A stretch of 64,000 bases of DNA from Bacillus sp. FJAT-49711 (lineage in GTDB: Bacteria; Bacillota; Bacilli; Bacillales; Bacillaceae_C), in contig NZ_JAGYPL010000003.1 of assembly GCF_018343715.1 (NCBI RefSeq), positions 317,784 to 381,783 on the forward strand, written 5' to 3'. Below are positions 16,836 to 25,762 of this stretch, piece by piece. A program made the position numbers and the translations under genes. Each line of letters starts with the position of its first letter. The first letter of the stretch is position 1. The notes beneath the pieces are model-generated. The model saw only the letters and a list, made by a program, of their open reading frames with translations, was not told the origin of the DNA and made no database searches.

Positions 16836-18170
16836 TTAAGCATCCATTTCCATGAAGAGTTTTTCTTGTACTACTTCTTCTTTTTTTGCTTCAATAAAAA
16901 GAATTTGATGACCATCCAATTCTTTTACAGTAAACTGGAATCCATCGGAGCAAATACTTTCTCCTTCAGCTATATCAAAGTTTTTTGATAAAACCCAGCC
17001 GCCAAGTGTATCTACTTCCTCATCCGATAATTCTGTTCCAAGCAAGTCATTGACCTCATGGACAAGAACCTTTCCACTAAAGGAGTAATGGTTCTCATCA
17101 ATTTTCGTAATTTCAGCTATTTCATCTGTATCGAACTCATCGCGAATCTCACCGACAATTTCCTCGATAATATCTTCAACTGTTACAAGACCACTAGTGC
17201 CTCCGTACTCATCCAATAAAACAGCCATATGTGTTCGTTCTTGCTGCATTTTTAATAATAAATCGTGGATTGGAATAGTATCAATAACTAGAATGACTGG
17301 CTTCAGAAATTGAGTGATTTTCATATCGGACTCAGACCCAGTTTTTTTAATTTGGGCCATTAAAATATCTTTAATGTTTATAATTCCAACGATGTTATCC
17401 TTATCTCCTTCATAGACTGGATAGCGTGTGAGCTTTTCCTTTTTAATCACTTTCATCCATTCATGAATGTCGTCTTCAGTCGATAAAGAGATCATTTCTG
17501 TACGCGGCACCATAATTTCTTTAGCAATCCGATTATCGAACTTAAAAATATTATTGACATAAGTCAATTCGGTCTGATTGATTTCCCCACTCTTATAGCT
17601 GTCAGACAAGATGATGCGAAGCTCCTCTTCCGTATGGGATTCTTCATGTTCCTTTACTGGCTGAAGACCAAACATTTTCACCATTAAACGTGCCGAACCA
17701 TTTAATAGCCAAATAAACGGAAACATGACTTTATAAAACCAAGTAATGGGCTTCGCGAAAAGCAAGGTAATCATTTCAGCTTTTTGAATCGCAACGGTCT
17801 TAGGTGCGAGTTCACCTACCACAACGTGTAAAAAAGTAATGACAGAAAATGAGATGGCTACTGAAATAATCTTCGTAGCGGAAGCGCCAATTTGCCAATT
17901 TTCTAAGGTAGGTTTTAGTATACTCAAAATAGCTGGTTCACCCAGCCAACCTATCCCAAGCGCTGTGATCGTAATTCCGAGCTGGCAAGCTGATAAATAC
18001 TCATCCATATGTGTCGTCACATGTTTTGCTGCTATTGCCCCTGGCTTTCCTTCTTCAACTAGCTGATCAATACGAGAACTTCTAATCTTGACAATCGCAA
18101 ATTCTGTAGCTACGAAAAAAGCGGTTAAAACAATCAATACTCCAATTAAAATTAAACTGCCTATGTCCAA
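16836..18170 (-). CDS. CNNM/hemolysin-C family protein, probable Mg2+ exporter (MpfA/YhdP-like)
   Basis: Membrane protein of about 444 residues. The N-terminal DUF21/CNNM domain (residues 1-190, three to four membrane segments) begins [20 protein letters not shown]. Two CBS domains follow (about 205-325, with [10 protein letters not shown] and [20 protein letters not shown]) and a C-terminal CorC-type domain. A GTG at 18179 is the first possible codon but has no spaced ribosome site. The TTG at 18170 has AAAGGTG 6 bases upstream and gives a 444-residue protein starting MDIG, as in YhdP/MpfA, so it is preferred. Role in magnesium efflux is family knowledge. Confidence 0.82.
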   Translation of the reverse strand: MDIGSLILIGVLIVLTAFFVATEFAIVKIRSSRIDQLVEEGKPGAIAAKHVTTHMDEYLSACQLGITITALGIGWLGEPAILSILKPTLENWQIGASATKIISVAISFSVITFLHVVVGELAPKTVAIQKAEMITLLFAKPITWFYKVMFPFIWLLNGSARLMVKMFGLQPVKEHEESHTEEELRIILSDSYKSGEINQTELTYVNNIFKFDNRIAKEIMVPRTEMISLSTEDDIHEWMKVIKKEKLTRYPVYEGDKDNIVGIINIKDILMAQIKKTGSESDMKITQFLKPVILVIDTIPIHDLLLKMQQERTHMAVLLDEYGGTSGLVTVEDIIEEIVGEIRDEFDTDEIAEITKIDENHYSFSGKVLVHEVNDLLGTELSDEEVDTLGGWVLSKNFDIAEGESICSDGFQFTVKELDGHQILFIEAKKEEVVQEKLFMEMDA

Positions 18171-18306
18171 ATGGTTCACCTTTCAAAGAAAGGTGTACAC
18201 CTCCTGTATTTTTAAATTGTCCATCTAGCATACGCATAGATAGACTAATATAAAATAAATTATACTATGTAACTTATTAAGTGTATATTTTAAATTTATG
18301 TAAATT

Positions 18307-18446
18307 AGAAAAGCGGAAGTACTTTGCCTATCGACGCATAATTTTCAGGCGCGCTACGAGATAAAAGCACGTTAAGTTCATAAGAAGAATTAATATAGAA
18401 TGAGGTCAAAAAGTTTCCAGTCGATAGGCGCTGGAGCTGGACATAT
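18307..18446 (+). repeat. Dispersed intergenic repeat, copy with diverged centre
   Basis: It starts AGAAAAGCGGAAGTACTTTGCC, contains TATCGACG and GAGATAAAAG, and ends CCAGTCGATAGGCGCTGGAGCTGGACA. It fills most of the 347-base gap between the MpfA-like gene and uppP. I see no gene in the remainder of that gap. Confidence 0.75.
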
Positions 18447-18517
18447 AAACAAGAATGACCTTTTCTTTTTATCTAAAAAACTGTAAACTTATGAAATGTA
18501 ATGAAAGTGAGGTTTGA

Positions 18518-19372
18518 ATGATGACAGTTTGGGATATTATTGTGGCATTAATACTTGGTTTAGTAGAAGGTTTAACTGAATTTGCTCCTGTTTCTTCAAC
18601 CGGCCATATGATCATTGTTGACGATATGCTATTGAAATCAGCAGATATACTTGGATCCCCCGAAGTGGCCAATACCTTTAAAGTTGTAATTCAACTCGGT
18701 TCTATAATGGCAGTTGTCATAGTTTTTTGGTCCCGTCTTTGGAGTTTGGTTGGGGTAAATATTGGCGGTGCTATGAAAAAATCACCGACTGAATCACGTT
18801 TAAAACTAACACATGTCATAGTTGGCCTTTTACCAGCAATTGTACTCGGTTTTGCTTTTGAAGATTTCATCGATACGTATTTGTTTAGAATTGAGACTGT
18901 ATTACTTGCACTTATAGTCGGTGCTTTCCTTATGATTTTAGCTGACTGGAAATCAAAGCAAACGAACCATTATGAAGGAGCTTCATTAGATGAAATTACA
19001 TATAAGCAAGCATTTTTAATTGGCTTATTTCAGTGTATTGCATTATGGCCGGGCTTCTCTCGTTCGGGTGCAACTATTTCTGGCGGGGTTCTAATGGGGC
19101 TAAGGCATCGTGCAGCAGCCGACTTTACCTTCATCATGGCAGTGCCGATTATGTTTGGAGCAAGTGCCGTCTCACTCATTAAAAAACTCGACTTTATGAC
19201 GGCCGATGTCATTCCATTTTTTATAGTCGGTTTTGTTAGTGCATTTGTATTCGCTTGGATTTCGATCCGCTTTTTCCTAAGCCTAATCAGCAGGATTAAA
19301 CTATTGCCATTTGCGATTTATCGGATTGTACTAGCTATTGTTTTAGGGATTGTTTATTTTAGTGTGATATAA
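18518..19372 (+). CDS. uppP: Undecaprenyl-diphosphatase UppP/BacA
   Basis: Membrane enzyme of 284 residues that dephosphorylates undecaprenyl diphosphate, recycling the lipid carrier of cell-wall synthesis and giving bacitracin tolerance. Catalytic motifs are EGLTEFAPVSSTGH (about residues 17-30) and PGFSRSGATISGG (about 174-186), in a protein with about eight membrane segments. Two adjacent ATG codons (18518, 18521) follow GTGAGG; the first is given. A strong terminator follows directly, so the gene is monocistronic. Confidence 0.95.
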   Translation: MMTVWDIIVALILGLVEGLTEFAPVSSTGHMIIVDDMLLKSADILGSPEVANTFKVVIQLGSIMAVVIVFWSRLWSLVGVNIGGAMKKSPTESRLKLTHVIVGLLPAIVLGFAFEDFIDTYLFRIETVLLALIVGAFLMILADWKSKQTNHYEGASLDEITYKQAFLIGLFQCIALWPGFSRSGATISGGVLMGLRHRAAADFTFIMAVPIMFGASAVSLIKKLDFMTADVIPFFIVGFVSAFVFAWISIRFFLSLISRIKLLPFAIYRIVLAIVLGIVYFSVI

Positions 19373-19374
19373 GA

Positions 19375-19410
19375 GAAAAATCGGGCCACAGATGGTCCGA
19401 TTTTTTTATT
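19375..19410 (+). terminator. Terminator of uppP
   Basis: The stem AAAAATCGGGCCA/TGGTCCGATTTTT, with one mismatch, ends in a run of seven T. Confidence 0.88.
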
Positions 19411-19484
19411 TTAGACGCACTCAGACAGCAAAAACGATTTTTGCATGGTCATGGCCACGGGCACTTTGGATGATTGAATTTTTT

Positions 19485-19632
19485 ATCGTGACCTTCCGAC
19501 TTACTTTTCCACTTCCAAGGGCACGATTAACTCATTATCGTGACCTTCCAACTTACTTTTTCGCGTCTTAGGTCACGATTAACCTCTAATCGTGACCCTC
19601 CAATTCATTTTTCCACACCAAAGGGCACGATT
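19485..19632. repeat. Tandem array A: three units of 52 bp
   Basis: Three units begin ATCGTGACC at 19485, 19537 and 19589, exactly 52 bp apart. Each unit is an imperfect inverted repeat, with ATCGTGACC at one end and GGGCACGAT or GGTCACGAT about 30 bases on. A diverged GGCCACGGGCAC half-unit lies upstream at 19453. There is no plausible coding frame. The array lies between the uppP terminator and the stop of the convergent hydrolase gene. Confidence 0.85.
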
Positions 19633-19638
19633 ACCCAA

Positions 19639-20544
19639 CTACAACCACTTATTCAAAAATTCCTTCACCTCATACCTCATATCTGCCGTTTCAAAGTGGC
19701 CAATATTATATCTAAGTAGTTTCCAGGCTTCCGGTGCACCTTGTTCCTCATAAACTTTTTTCAGATTTTCATCGATGATATCAAGCCCTTTAGGGGGTGT
19801 TAGTCGATCATAGTTTCCCGCAAGACTTAAATGAGGGCGCGGCGCTATTAAGGAGTTGATCTCTGAAGTTGTAAAATGTTTAAGGAGTTTGGGGACGTAA
19901 TAATAGATTCCGTGGCCTTCAAGTCCGCGACTTTCGATCAATGACTGGAAATCACATAAGCCACATAAATCTACACATACTTTTATTCGCGGATCAAGTG
20001 CAGCGAGCCACCATGACATCGTACTTCCCATCGATATCCCCAATGTTCCGATTCGATTTTCATCAACATCAGGACGGGAGATAACATAATCGACCGCACG
20101 CAAACTATCATAAACCATTTTTCCCCACATCACTTCCCCTTTCCAAAGCATTTCCTTAAATATTTCGCCTTCGGTCCTCCCTCTTCGTTGACCGAAGCCC
20201 CAAGCATCGATACATAATACGGCATACCCCATCTTCACTAACTCCTCAGCATAAGCCGGATTTTGTAAATATACATTTCCTTTAATTAATTCTTCCTTCC
20301 CATGCTCATAAAAACCGCCATGAGAATGATTAAATATTATAGTCGAAAATGGACCTTCCCCTTTTGTTGGACGCACGAAATAAGCAGGTACGATTTCCTC
20401 TCCATTTAAATCAAGCTGCCATTCTTCTAATATGTAATGAGGCAGGCGCTCTTCTTTTAGTTTTTTCGATAAAATCGGATTGGATCTAGAAGGTAATTCG
20501 CCTAGCAAACTGAATAATTCTTCCCGTTTTTTTTCTGCTACCAT
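19639..20544 (-). CDS. Alpha/beta hydrolase family protein (esterase-like)
   Basis: Cytoplasmic hydrolase of about 301 residues of the dienelactone-hydrolase/acetyl-esterase type. The oxyanion region is [16 protein letters not shown], the nucleophile serine lies in [14 protein letters not shown], the acid in [11 protein letters not shown] and the histidine in [13 protein letters not shown] at 20544 is chosen because AAGGAG is 9 bases upstream; the ATG at 20553 would leave no spacing. Substrate unknown. It is convergent with uppP and divergent from pxpB. Confidence 0.78.
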   Translation of the reverse strand: MVAEKKREELFSLLGELPSRSNPILSKKLKEERLPHYILEEWQLDLNGEEIVPAYFVRPTKGEGPFSTIIFNHSHGGFYEHGKEELIKGNVYLQNPAYAEELVKMGYAVLCIDAWGFGQRRGRTEGEIFKEMLWKGEVMWGKMVYDSLRAVDYVISRPDVDENRIGTLGISMGSTMSWWLAALDPRIKVCVDLCGLCDFQSLIESRGLEGHGIYYYVPKLLKHFTTSEINSLIAPRPHLSLAGNYDRLTPPKGLDIIDENLKKVYEEQGAPEAWKLLRYNIGHFETADMRYEVKEFLNKWL

Positions 20545-20640
20545 CAGAATCATCTCCTTGTTATTCCCTTTTCATCAATGGTACCATTCATATAACGGAC
20601 TTTCATTATGAATCTTCATTAATTGAAGCAGGTGTCAAAA

Positions 20641-21339
20641 ATGAGAAATATATCCTTCTCCCCACTTGGCGATTGTGCCATCATGATGGATTTTGGAAAA
20701 GAAATAAACCTAAAAACAAATAAAAACATAATAGACATATATCAATCAATAAAAAGTCGGCCATTTCAGGGATTCATAGAATCCGTTCCTGCCTATACAA
20801 CGTTAACCGTTTATTATGACCCCGTTTCTGTAGGAACAGAATTCCCCTATGAAACTGTAAAAAATGAACTTGAACAATGTGCCAAAAATTTGTCTGCGAT
20901 TATACATACAAACAATAAAATTGTCACTATTCCTGTTTGCTATGAGGAACCGTACGCAATGGATCTAGACTTTGTCGCCACCTACAGTGGACTGACTAAA
21001 AATGAGATTATTAACATTCATAGCGAGACAACCTATCATATATATTTTTTAGGCTTTGCCCCTGGTTTTCCTTTTCTTGGAGGTATGAGTGAAAAAATTA
21101 CTGCGCCGCGCCGAACTAACCCAAGATTAAAAGTTCCAAAGGGTGCTGTTGGAATTGCGGGTCAGCAAACAGGCGTCTATCCTTTTGAAAGCCCCGGCGG
21201 CTGGCAAGTAATCGGTAGAACACCATTAGAACTCTTTAATTCGAACACGATGCCTCCTTCTCTACTATTACCAGGCGACAAAGTCCGATTTACCGAAATT
21301 AGCAAGGAGGACTTTGATCTATTGGAGGGCAAACAATGA
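20641..21339 (+). CDS. pxpB: 5-oxoprolinase subunit PxpB (KipI-like)
   Basis: Protein of about 232 residues, cyclophilin-like KipI/allophanate hydrolase subunit 1 family. The conserved region is HIYFLGFAPGFPFLGGM followed by PRLKVPKGAVGIAGQQTGVYP. With PxpA and PxpC it forms the ATP-dependent 5-oxoprolinase that opens 5-oxoproline (pyroglutamate) to glutamate. ATG at 20641 has GCAGGTG at suitable distance; the TTG at 20623 does not. It overlaps pxpC by 4 bases. Confidence 0.93.
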   Translation: MRNISFSPLGDCAIMMDFGKEINLKTNKNIIDIYQSIKSRPFQGFIESVPAYTTLTVYYDPVSVGTEFPYETVKNELEQCAKNLSAIIHTNNKIVTIPVCYEEPYAMDLDFVATYSGLTKNEIINIHSETTYHIYFLGFAPGFPFLGGMSEKITAPRRTNPRLKVPKGAVGIAGQQTGVYPFESPGGWQVIGRTPLELFNSNTMPPSLLLPGDKVRFTEISKEDFDLLEGKQ

Positions 21340-22286
21340 CCATTACACTCATAAAAAGTGGTGCCTTTACAACGATTCAGGATCTTGGTCGGAACGGATG
21401 GCAAGCTTATGGCATGCCAGTTGGCGGTGCAATGGACCGAATGGCAGCCCGCTTTGCAAATATTCTTCTCGGCAATGACGAAAATGAAGCTGTTTTGGAA
21501 ATGACTTTAGTTGGACCGACCATTCAATTTAACGAAAACACGATCATCTCCATTTTCGGAGCTAATATGGCACCAAAAATATTTGGTAAAATGATTGAAA
21601 TAAGAAAGCCTATTAGCATTAAAAAAGGTGATATCATTACATTTGGCGCTGCCCAATCAGGCGTTAGAACATATTTGGCGGTTAAAGGCGGCTTCTCTTT
21701 ACCTAAAATACTCGGAAGCAAGAGTACGAATGTAAGAGCAAATATTGGCGGTCCCTTACAAACGGGAGATGTAATTCAATTAAATCATTCATATTCAACA
21801 AACCATTTTTCTTGGGGATTATCTTTTAAGTTGGAAAATTATATACACGATAGACATGTCCCGATTCGTTATGTAAAAGGCCCCCAATACGATTTATTTA
21901 CTGAAGAAACAAAACAAGCCCTTTTAGAATCCGCTTTTGCCATTAGTCTACACTCTGATCGAATGGGCTATCGTCTAACAGGTCCAAAGCTAAGCACAAA
22001 TCAAAAAGTTGAGCTCACTACAGAAGGAACGACTTTTGGTTCGATTCAAGTCCCTCCCAGCGGGGAGCCGATCATCCTAATGGCAGATGGTCAACCAACA
22101 GGGGGGTACCCAAAAATTGGCCAAATAATAAACGTTGATCTTCCAAGATTAAGCCAAATCCGTCCGGGTGAATATATTCGTTTTAAGGAAATTTCATTAA
22201 TAGAGGCACAAAAGCAAATGCTCGATCAACATAAAGAATTCACTGCTATTAAAACGGCGTGCTTAATAAAATGGAGGGATTATTAA
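21336..22286 (+). CDS. pxpC: 5-oxoprolinase subunit PxpC (KipA-like)
   Basis: Protein of 316 residues of the biotin-dependent carboxyltransferase-like/allophanate hydrolase subunit 2 family. It shows [25 protein letters not shown] at the N-terminus and [19 protein letters not shown] with [13 protein letters not shown] near residues 230-265. It works in the 5-oxoprolinase complex with PxpB and PxpA. Translational coupling to pxpB is shown by the ATGA overlap, and pxpA begins one base after its stop. Confidence 0.93.
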   Translation: MTITLIKSGAFTTIQDLGRNGWQAYGMPVGGAMDRMAARFANILLGNDENEAVLEMTLVGPTIQFNENTIISIFGANMAPKIFGKMIEIRKPISIKKGDIITFGAAQSGVRTYLAVKGGFSLPKILGSKSTNVRANIGGPLQTGDVIQLNHSYSTNHFSWGLSFKLENYIHDRHVPIRYVKGPQYDLFTEETKQALLESAFAISLHSDRMGYRLTGPKLSTNQKVELTTEGTTFGSIQVPPSGEPIILMADGQPTGGYPKIGQIINVDLPRLSQIRPGEYIRFKEISLIEAQKQMLDQHKEFTAIKTACLIKWRDY

Positions 22287-22287
22287 A

Positions 22288-23052
22288 ATGTATAGGGTGG
22301 ACTTGAACTGCGATATGGGAGAAGGATTTGGGCAATACTCGCTTGGACATGACGAGGAAATCATGCGTTATATCTCATCTGCAAATATAGCATGTGGTTA
22401 CCATGCAGGCGATCCCTCGACAATGAATAAAGCGGTGAAACTTGCGATTGAAAATGGTGTGAATATCGGAGCCCATCCTGGGTTTCCTGATCTTCAGGGC
22501 TTTGGACGCAGAAATATGGCTGTCTCCCCGCAAGATGTTTATGAATTGGTGCTCTACCAAATAGGAGCTTTAAGCGCTTTTGTAAAGGCACAAGGTGGTT
22601 CATTACATCACGTTAAACCACATGGCGCCTTATATAATATGGCTGCTATTGATAAAAGTCTTGCTTCCGAAATAGCTAAAGCCGTCTATCACTTTGATCC
22701 GCAACTCATTTTGTACGGGTTAGCAGGCAGTGAAATAATTAAAGCTGGGGAAAAGCTAGGACTTGCAACGGCAAACGAAGTATTTGCCGACCGTACATAT
22801 CAGAGTGACGGTACTCTTACCCCAAGATCTAACCCGAATGCCCTTACTTCAAATATAGACGAGTTCATTTCGCAAGCCATCAAAATGGTGAAAGAACAAA
22901 AAGTCACTTCGACAGTTGGAATCGATATTCCCGTAAAGGCAGATACGATTTGCATTCATGGAGATGGATCTAATGCTTTGAGCTTCGTACAAACCATTAA
23001 GGAGATTTTTAGGAAAGAGAACATTTCTATAAAACCAATATTAGGTCGATAG
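22288..23052 (+). CDS. pxpA: 5-oxoprolinase subunit PxpA (LamB/YcsF family)
   Basis: Protein of 254 residues beginning with the invariant [14 protein letters not shown] and containing [19 protein letters not shown] and VKPHGALYN, the metal/substrate-site segments of the LamB/YcsF fold. It completes the pxpBCA operon for 5-oxoproline detoxification and recycling. GGAGGG precedes the ATG. No oxoproline permease gene is seen beside the operon. Confidence 0.95.
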   Translation: MYRVDLNCDMGEGFGQYSLGHDEEIMRYISSANIACGYHAGDPSTMNKAVKLAIENGVNIGAHPGFPDLQGFGRRNMAVSPQDVYELVLYQIGALSAFVKAQGGSLHHVKPHGALYNMAAIDKSLASEIAKAVYHFDPQLILYGLAGSEIIKAGEKLGLATANEVFADRTYQSDGTLTPRSNPNALTSNIDEFISQAIKMVKEQKVTSTVGIDIPVKADTICIHGDGSNALSFVQTIKEIFRKENISIKPILGR

Positions 23053-23154
23053 TGGCAAACAATAAGTCATTTGCAATCCTCCACCTCCTTTTTCTAGTCT
23101 CTCAGTCATTTTTCAAGCATAGATTAGTCATATGACCAGATTAGGGGTGGTTCG

Positions 23155-24561
23155 ATGATTATTGATGTAGTGAAAAGAGGAGATACATTATGGAGTATTG
23201 GAAATCAGTATGGAGGCACTGCCCAGCAAATTGCTGCAGCCAATCAATTACCCAATCCAAATAAGCTGCTGGTAGGTCAATCCCTTGTCATCCCAATCGG
23301 CGCAATACAACACGTTGTTCGTAGTGGGGAAACACTTTGGCAAATTGCACAAAAATATGGTGTTCCGATTCAGTCCATCATTCAAATGAATCATTTAACA
23401 CATGCATCGATGCTTAATGTAGGAATTGAGCTGATCATTCCCGCTAAAACATATGTTGTCCAAGCTGGAGATACGTTGGGTAATTTAGCGCAACGCTTCG
23501 GAACGACTGTCCGAGAAATCATGAGAGCAAATCTTCTCGCACAGCCAAATGTTTTAGTAGGAACGCGCTTAATAATACCCTTTCCAAAACCAACGATAGA
23601 CGTTAATGCTTACATTATCAATATGGGGGAAACTGGGGGAAGAGAGGTTCGTGAAGTAGGAGAACATTTAACGTATATGTCTCCTTTCGGCTATATCATG
23701 CAAGCGGACGGAGGGCTTTCATCCATTCAGGACGAACAGGCCATTCAAGAAGCGCGAAAAAAAAATGTCGCGCCAATCATGTGCATCACTAACTTCACCT
23801 TCCAAGATCCAGGCACTACACTTGCCCACACTATCCTATCAAATGTTCAGCTTCAAGAACGCCTTCTTACTAATGTAATCAATATTATGAATGCGAAAGG
23901 CTATCGTGGCTTAAATATCGATTTTGAAAATGTTCGCCAAACAGACCGTGAATTTTATAATCAATTTTTACAGCGGGCGGTCAATCGATTTCATCCATTA
24001 GGATATTTTGTTTCAACAGCATTAGCGCCAAAAACGAGTGGCGAACAAAAGGGTTTGTTGTACGAGGCTCATGATTACGCCGCACATGGAAGAATTGTCG
24101 ATTTCGTTGTCCTCATGACTTACGAATGGGGATACCGATTTGGCCCGCCACAGGCAATCTCCCCTCTTAATCAAATTAGACGCGTTATTGATTATGCAGT
24201 CACCGTTATTCCAAGAGATAAAATTTTTATGGGCTTTCAGTTATATGCAAGAGATTGGCTGCTTCCCCATGAAAAAGGGCAAGAAGCCGAAACATTTGAT
24301 ATGCAAGAAGCCATCCGCCGCGCAGACAAATATAACGCTTCGATTCAATACGATCGAATTACACAATCACCGTTTTATCGTTATACAGATGAACGAGGCA
24401 GACAGCACGAGGTATGGTTCGAAGACGCCCGCAGCGCTCAAGCCAAATTTGATTTAGTAAAAGATTACGGCCTGCGTGGAATCAGCTATTGGGTGCTTGG
24501 ATACCCATTCCCGCAAAATTGGCTATTGCTGGAGAATAACTTTATCATCCGAAAAGTGTAA
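23155..24561 (+). CDS. LysM-repeat glycoside hydrolase 18, spore cortex-lytic type (SleL/YaaH-like)
   Basis: Protein of 468 residues. Three LysM peptidoglycan-binding domains (about residues 3-46, 51-94 and 97-141) precede a GH18 catalytic domain (about 150-460). The catalytic strand is RGLNIDFENV, where the last acid is the expected proton donor. There is no signal peptide, as in spore SleL/YaaH N-acetylglucosaminidases that are deposited in the spore during sporulation. Those proteins usually have two LysM domains, so one extra is present here. GGGGTGG precedes the ATG and a terminator follows. Confidence 0.88.
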   Translation: MIIDVVKRGDTLWSIGNQYGGTAQQIAAANQLPNPNKLLVGQSLVIPIGAIQHVVRSGETLWQIAQKYGVPIQSIIQMNHLTHASMLNVGIELIIPAKTYVVQAGDTLGNLAQRFGTTVREIMRANLLAQPNVLVGTRLIIPFPKPTIDVNAYIINMGETGGREVREVGEHLTYMSPFGYIMQADGGLSSIQDEQAIQEARKKNVAPIMCITNFTFQDPGTTLAHTILSNVQLQERLLTNVINIMNAKGYRGLNIDFENVRQTDREFYNQFLQRAVNRFHPLGYFVSTALAPKTSGEQKGLLYEAHDYAAHGRIVDFVVLMTYEWGYRFGPPQAISPLNQIRRVIDYAVTVIPRDKIFMGFQLYARDWLLPHEKGQEAETFDMQEAIRRADKYNASIQYDRITQSPFYRYTDERGRQHEVWFEDARSAQAKFDLVKDYGLRGISYWVLGYPFPQNWLLLENNFIIRKV

Positions 24562-24589
24562 AGTCCGAGACATTTTGTTTCGGACTTTT
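24560..24589 (+). terminator. Terminator of the LysM/GH18 gene
   Basis: An AAAGTCCGA/TCGGACTTT stem with an 11-base loop is followed by T-rich sequence. Confidence 0.85.
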
Positions 24590-24641
24590 ATTATTGTTAC
24601 AATAGTATCAGACTAGAATTTGAAACATCGGAGGTTTGAAA

Positions 24642-25244
24642 ATGAAGCATATTTTTCAACAGGGACAGAATCCTAATGCCCCTACCCTCCTTCTCCTTCA
24701 CGGAACAGGCGGGACAGAACACGATTTAATCAATATTGGAAAAATGATTTCCCCTAACTCAAATTTACTCGGAGTAAGAGGCAATGTACTTGAAAATGGC
24801 ATGCCGCGTTTCTTCCGCAGATTGGCAGAAGGAGTCTTTGATGAGGAAGATTTAGTGTTACGTACTGAGGAATTAATAGGATTTTTAGAGGAAAGTGCGA
24901 AGGAATATCAATTTGATCGAAATAATGTAGTGGCTATAGGATATTCCAATGGTGCCAATATTGCGGGAAGCTTGTTATTTCATTATCAGGATAGTTTGAA
25001 AGCAGCTATTCTTTTTCACCCAATGGTACCTAGGCGCGGCATCGAACTTCCTGACTTAAGCGGTACATCCGTTTTTATAGGTGCGGGTAAAAATGATCCA
25101 CTTTGTCCACCTGAGGAATCAGAGGACTTGATGGAAATACTGCAAAGTGCTGGAGCACATGTACAAATTCACTGGGAACACTACGGTCACCAACTAACAA
25201 GAAGCGAAGTAGGAAAAGCGGCGAAGTGGTTTTTGTCTATATAA
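24642..25244 (+). CDS. Phospholipase/carboxylesterase-like alpha/beta hydrolase (MhqD-like)
   Basis: Hydrolase of about 200 residues. The oxyanion loop is LLLHGTGGTEHD, the nucleophile serine is in AIGYSNGANIAGS, the aspartate in GKNDPLCPPEE and the histidine in EHYGHQLT. Size and motif spacing resemble MhqD/YodD, quinone-inducible hydrolases of Bacillus. No MhqR-type regulator or dioxygenase gene lies alongside, so the role is uncertain. GGAGG is 7 bases before the ATG at 24642; the TTG two codons earlier is less likely. Confidence 0.8.
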   Translation: MKHIFQQGQNPNAPTLLLLHGTGGTEHDLINIGKMISPNSNLLGVRGNVLENGMPRFFRRLAEGVFDEEDLVLRTEELIGFLEESAKEYQFDRNNVVAIGYSNGANIAGSLLFHYQDSLKAAILFHPMVPRRGIELPDLSGTSVFIGAGKNDPLCPPEESEDLMEILQSAGAHVQIHWEHYGHQLTRSEVGKAAKWFLSI

Positions 25245-25250
25245 GTCCTT

Positions 25251-25441
25251 TGTTGGACAAAGAGAGCTGTATTTTTGTAATTCTGTCCACCAACGAATCT
25301 TTGATGGACAAAAGGATCTGCTTTTTCCTAGTTTTGTCCATCACCAACCCTATGATGGACAAATGCACCTCTTTCTTCGCAATTCTGTCCAACATTCGAT
25401 CGTTGAGCGAACATTCACCGTATCTAGCATTCTTTCTATCC
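25251..25441. repeat. Tandem array B: three units of 51 bp plus a degenerate fourth
   Basis: GGACAA words start at 25255, 25306 and 25357, exactly 51 bp apart. A fourth, decayed unit keeps the TCTRTCC end in phase at 25435. Each unit is an inverted repeat; the best is unit 2 with perfect 11-bp arms GATGGACAAAA and TTTTGTCCATC. An open frame crosses the array on each strand, but only because the period is a multiple of three. It begins 7 bases after the stop codon of the MhqD-like gene. Confidence 0.85.
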
Positions 25442-25481
25442 AAATTTAGGAGGCTAGAACAATCTACATCAGTATTAGTAT

Positions 25482-25530
25482 AAAAAACCCCTCAATCATC
25501 CGTTATGTAACGAATGATTGAGGGGTTTTT
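25482..25530 (+). terminator. Strong terminator downstream of array B
   Basis: Long arms ACCCCTCAATCATTCG-like (one base differs) surround a GTTATGTAAC centre, followed by TTTTT on the plus strand and AAAAAA before it, so it could act in both directions. It probably ends the MhqD-like transcript after the repeat array. Confidence 0.88.
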
Positions 25531-25589
25531 GTGTCTAATTGTAGGCGTCAGTTCCTTGAGGCCATAAACCAGCGACTATAAAAGTCGAA

Positions 25590-25757
25590 AAGCGAACTTT
25601 ATTGTCTCAGAACTTTTCTTATTGGAGTCCTACAGGAAGGCGTTGCGATGTACAAGGATGTACTAGTACGTTTGAAGCGACGGGATGTCGCTGACTGAGC
25701 CTGCCTATAGGACTTTGCACCCTTAGCCTTCCAACCAATTAAGACGTCTTCAGCTTT
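25590..25757. repeat. Structured intergenic element of about 170 bp
   Basis: The ends are imperfect inverted repeats (GAAAAGCGAAC near 25591 and the reverse complement of GTTTCAGCTTTTC-like sequence near 25757). Inside, AGTCCTACAGGAAGGC (25626-25641) pairs with GCCTGCCTATAGGACT (25699-25714) with few mismatches. Nested within are AGCGAC/GTCGCT (25676-25681/25687-25692), the palindrome GTACTAGTAC and a GATGTAC direct repeat. It looks like a folded mobile repeat or RNA rather than a gene. It adjoins the 3' end of the LTA-synthase-family gene. Confidence 0.6.
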
Positions 25758-25762
25758 TCTAT

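Noticed and set aside
25226-25260. Possible frameshifted extension of the MhqD-like hydrolase into array B
   Set aside because: The hydrolase already ends after its catalytic histidine and final helix, as expected for the family.
25226-25483. Open frames of 85 (+) and 68 (-) codons across array B
   Set aside because: Created by the 51-bp period; no ribosome site, and the plus frame begins inside the preceding gene.
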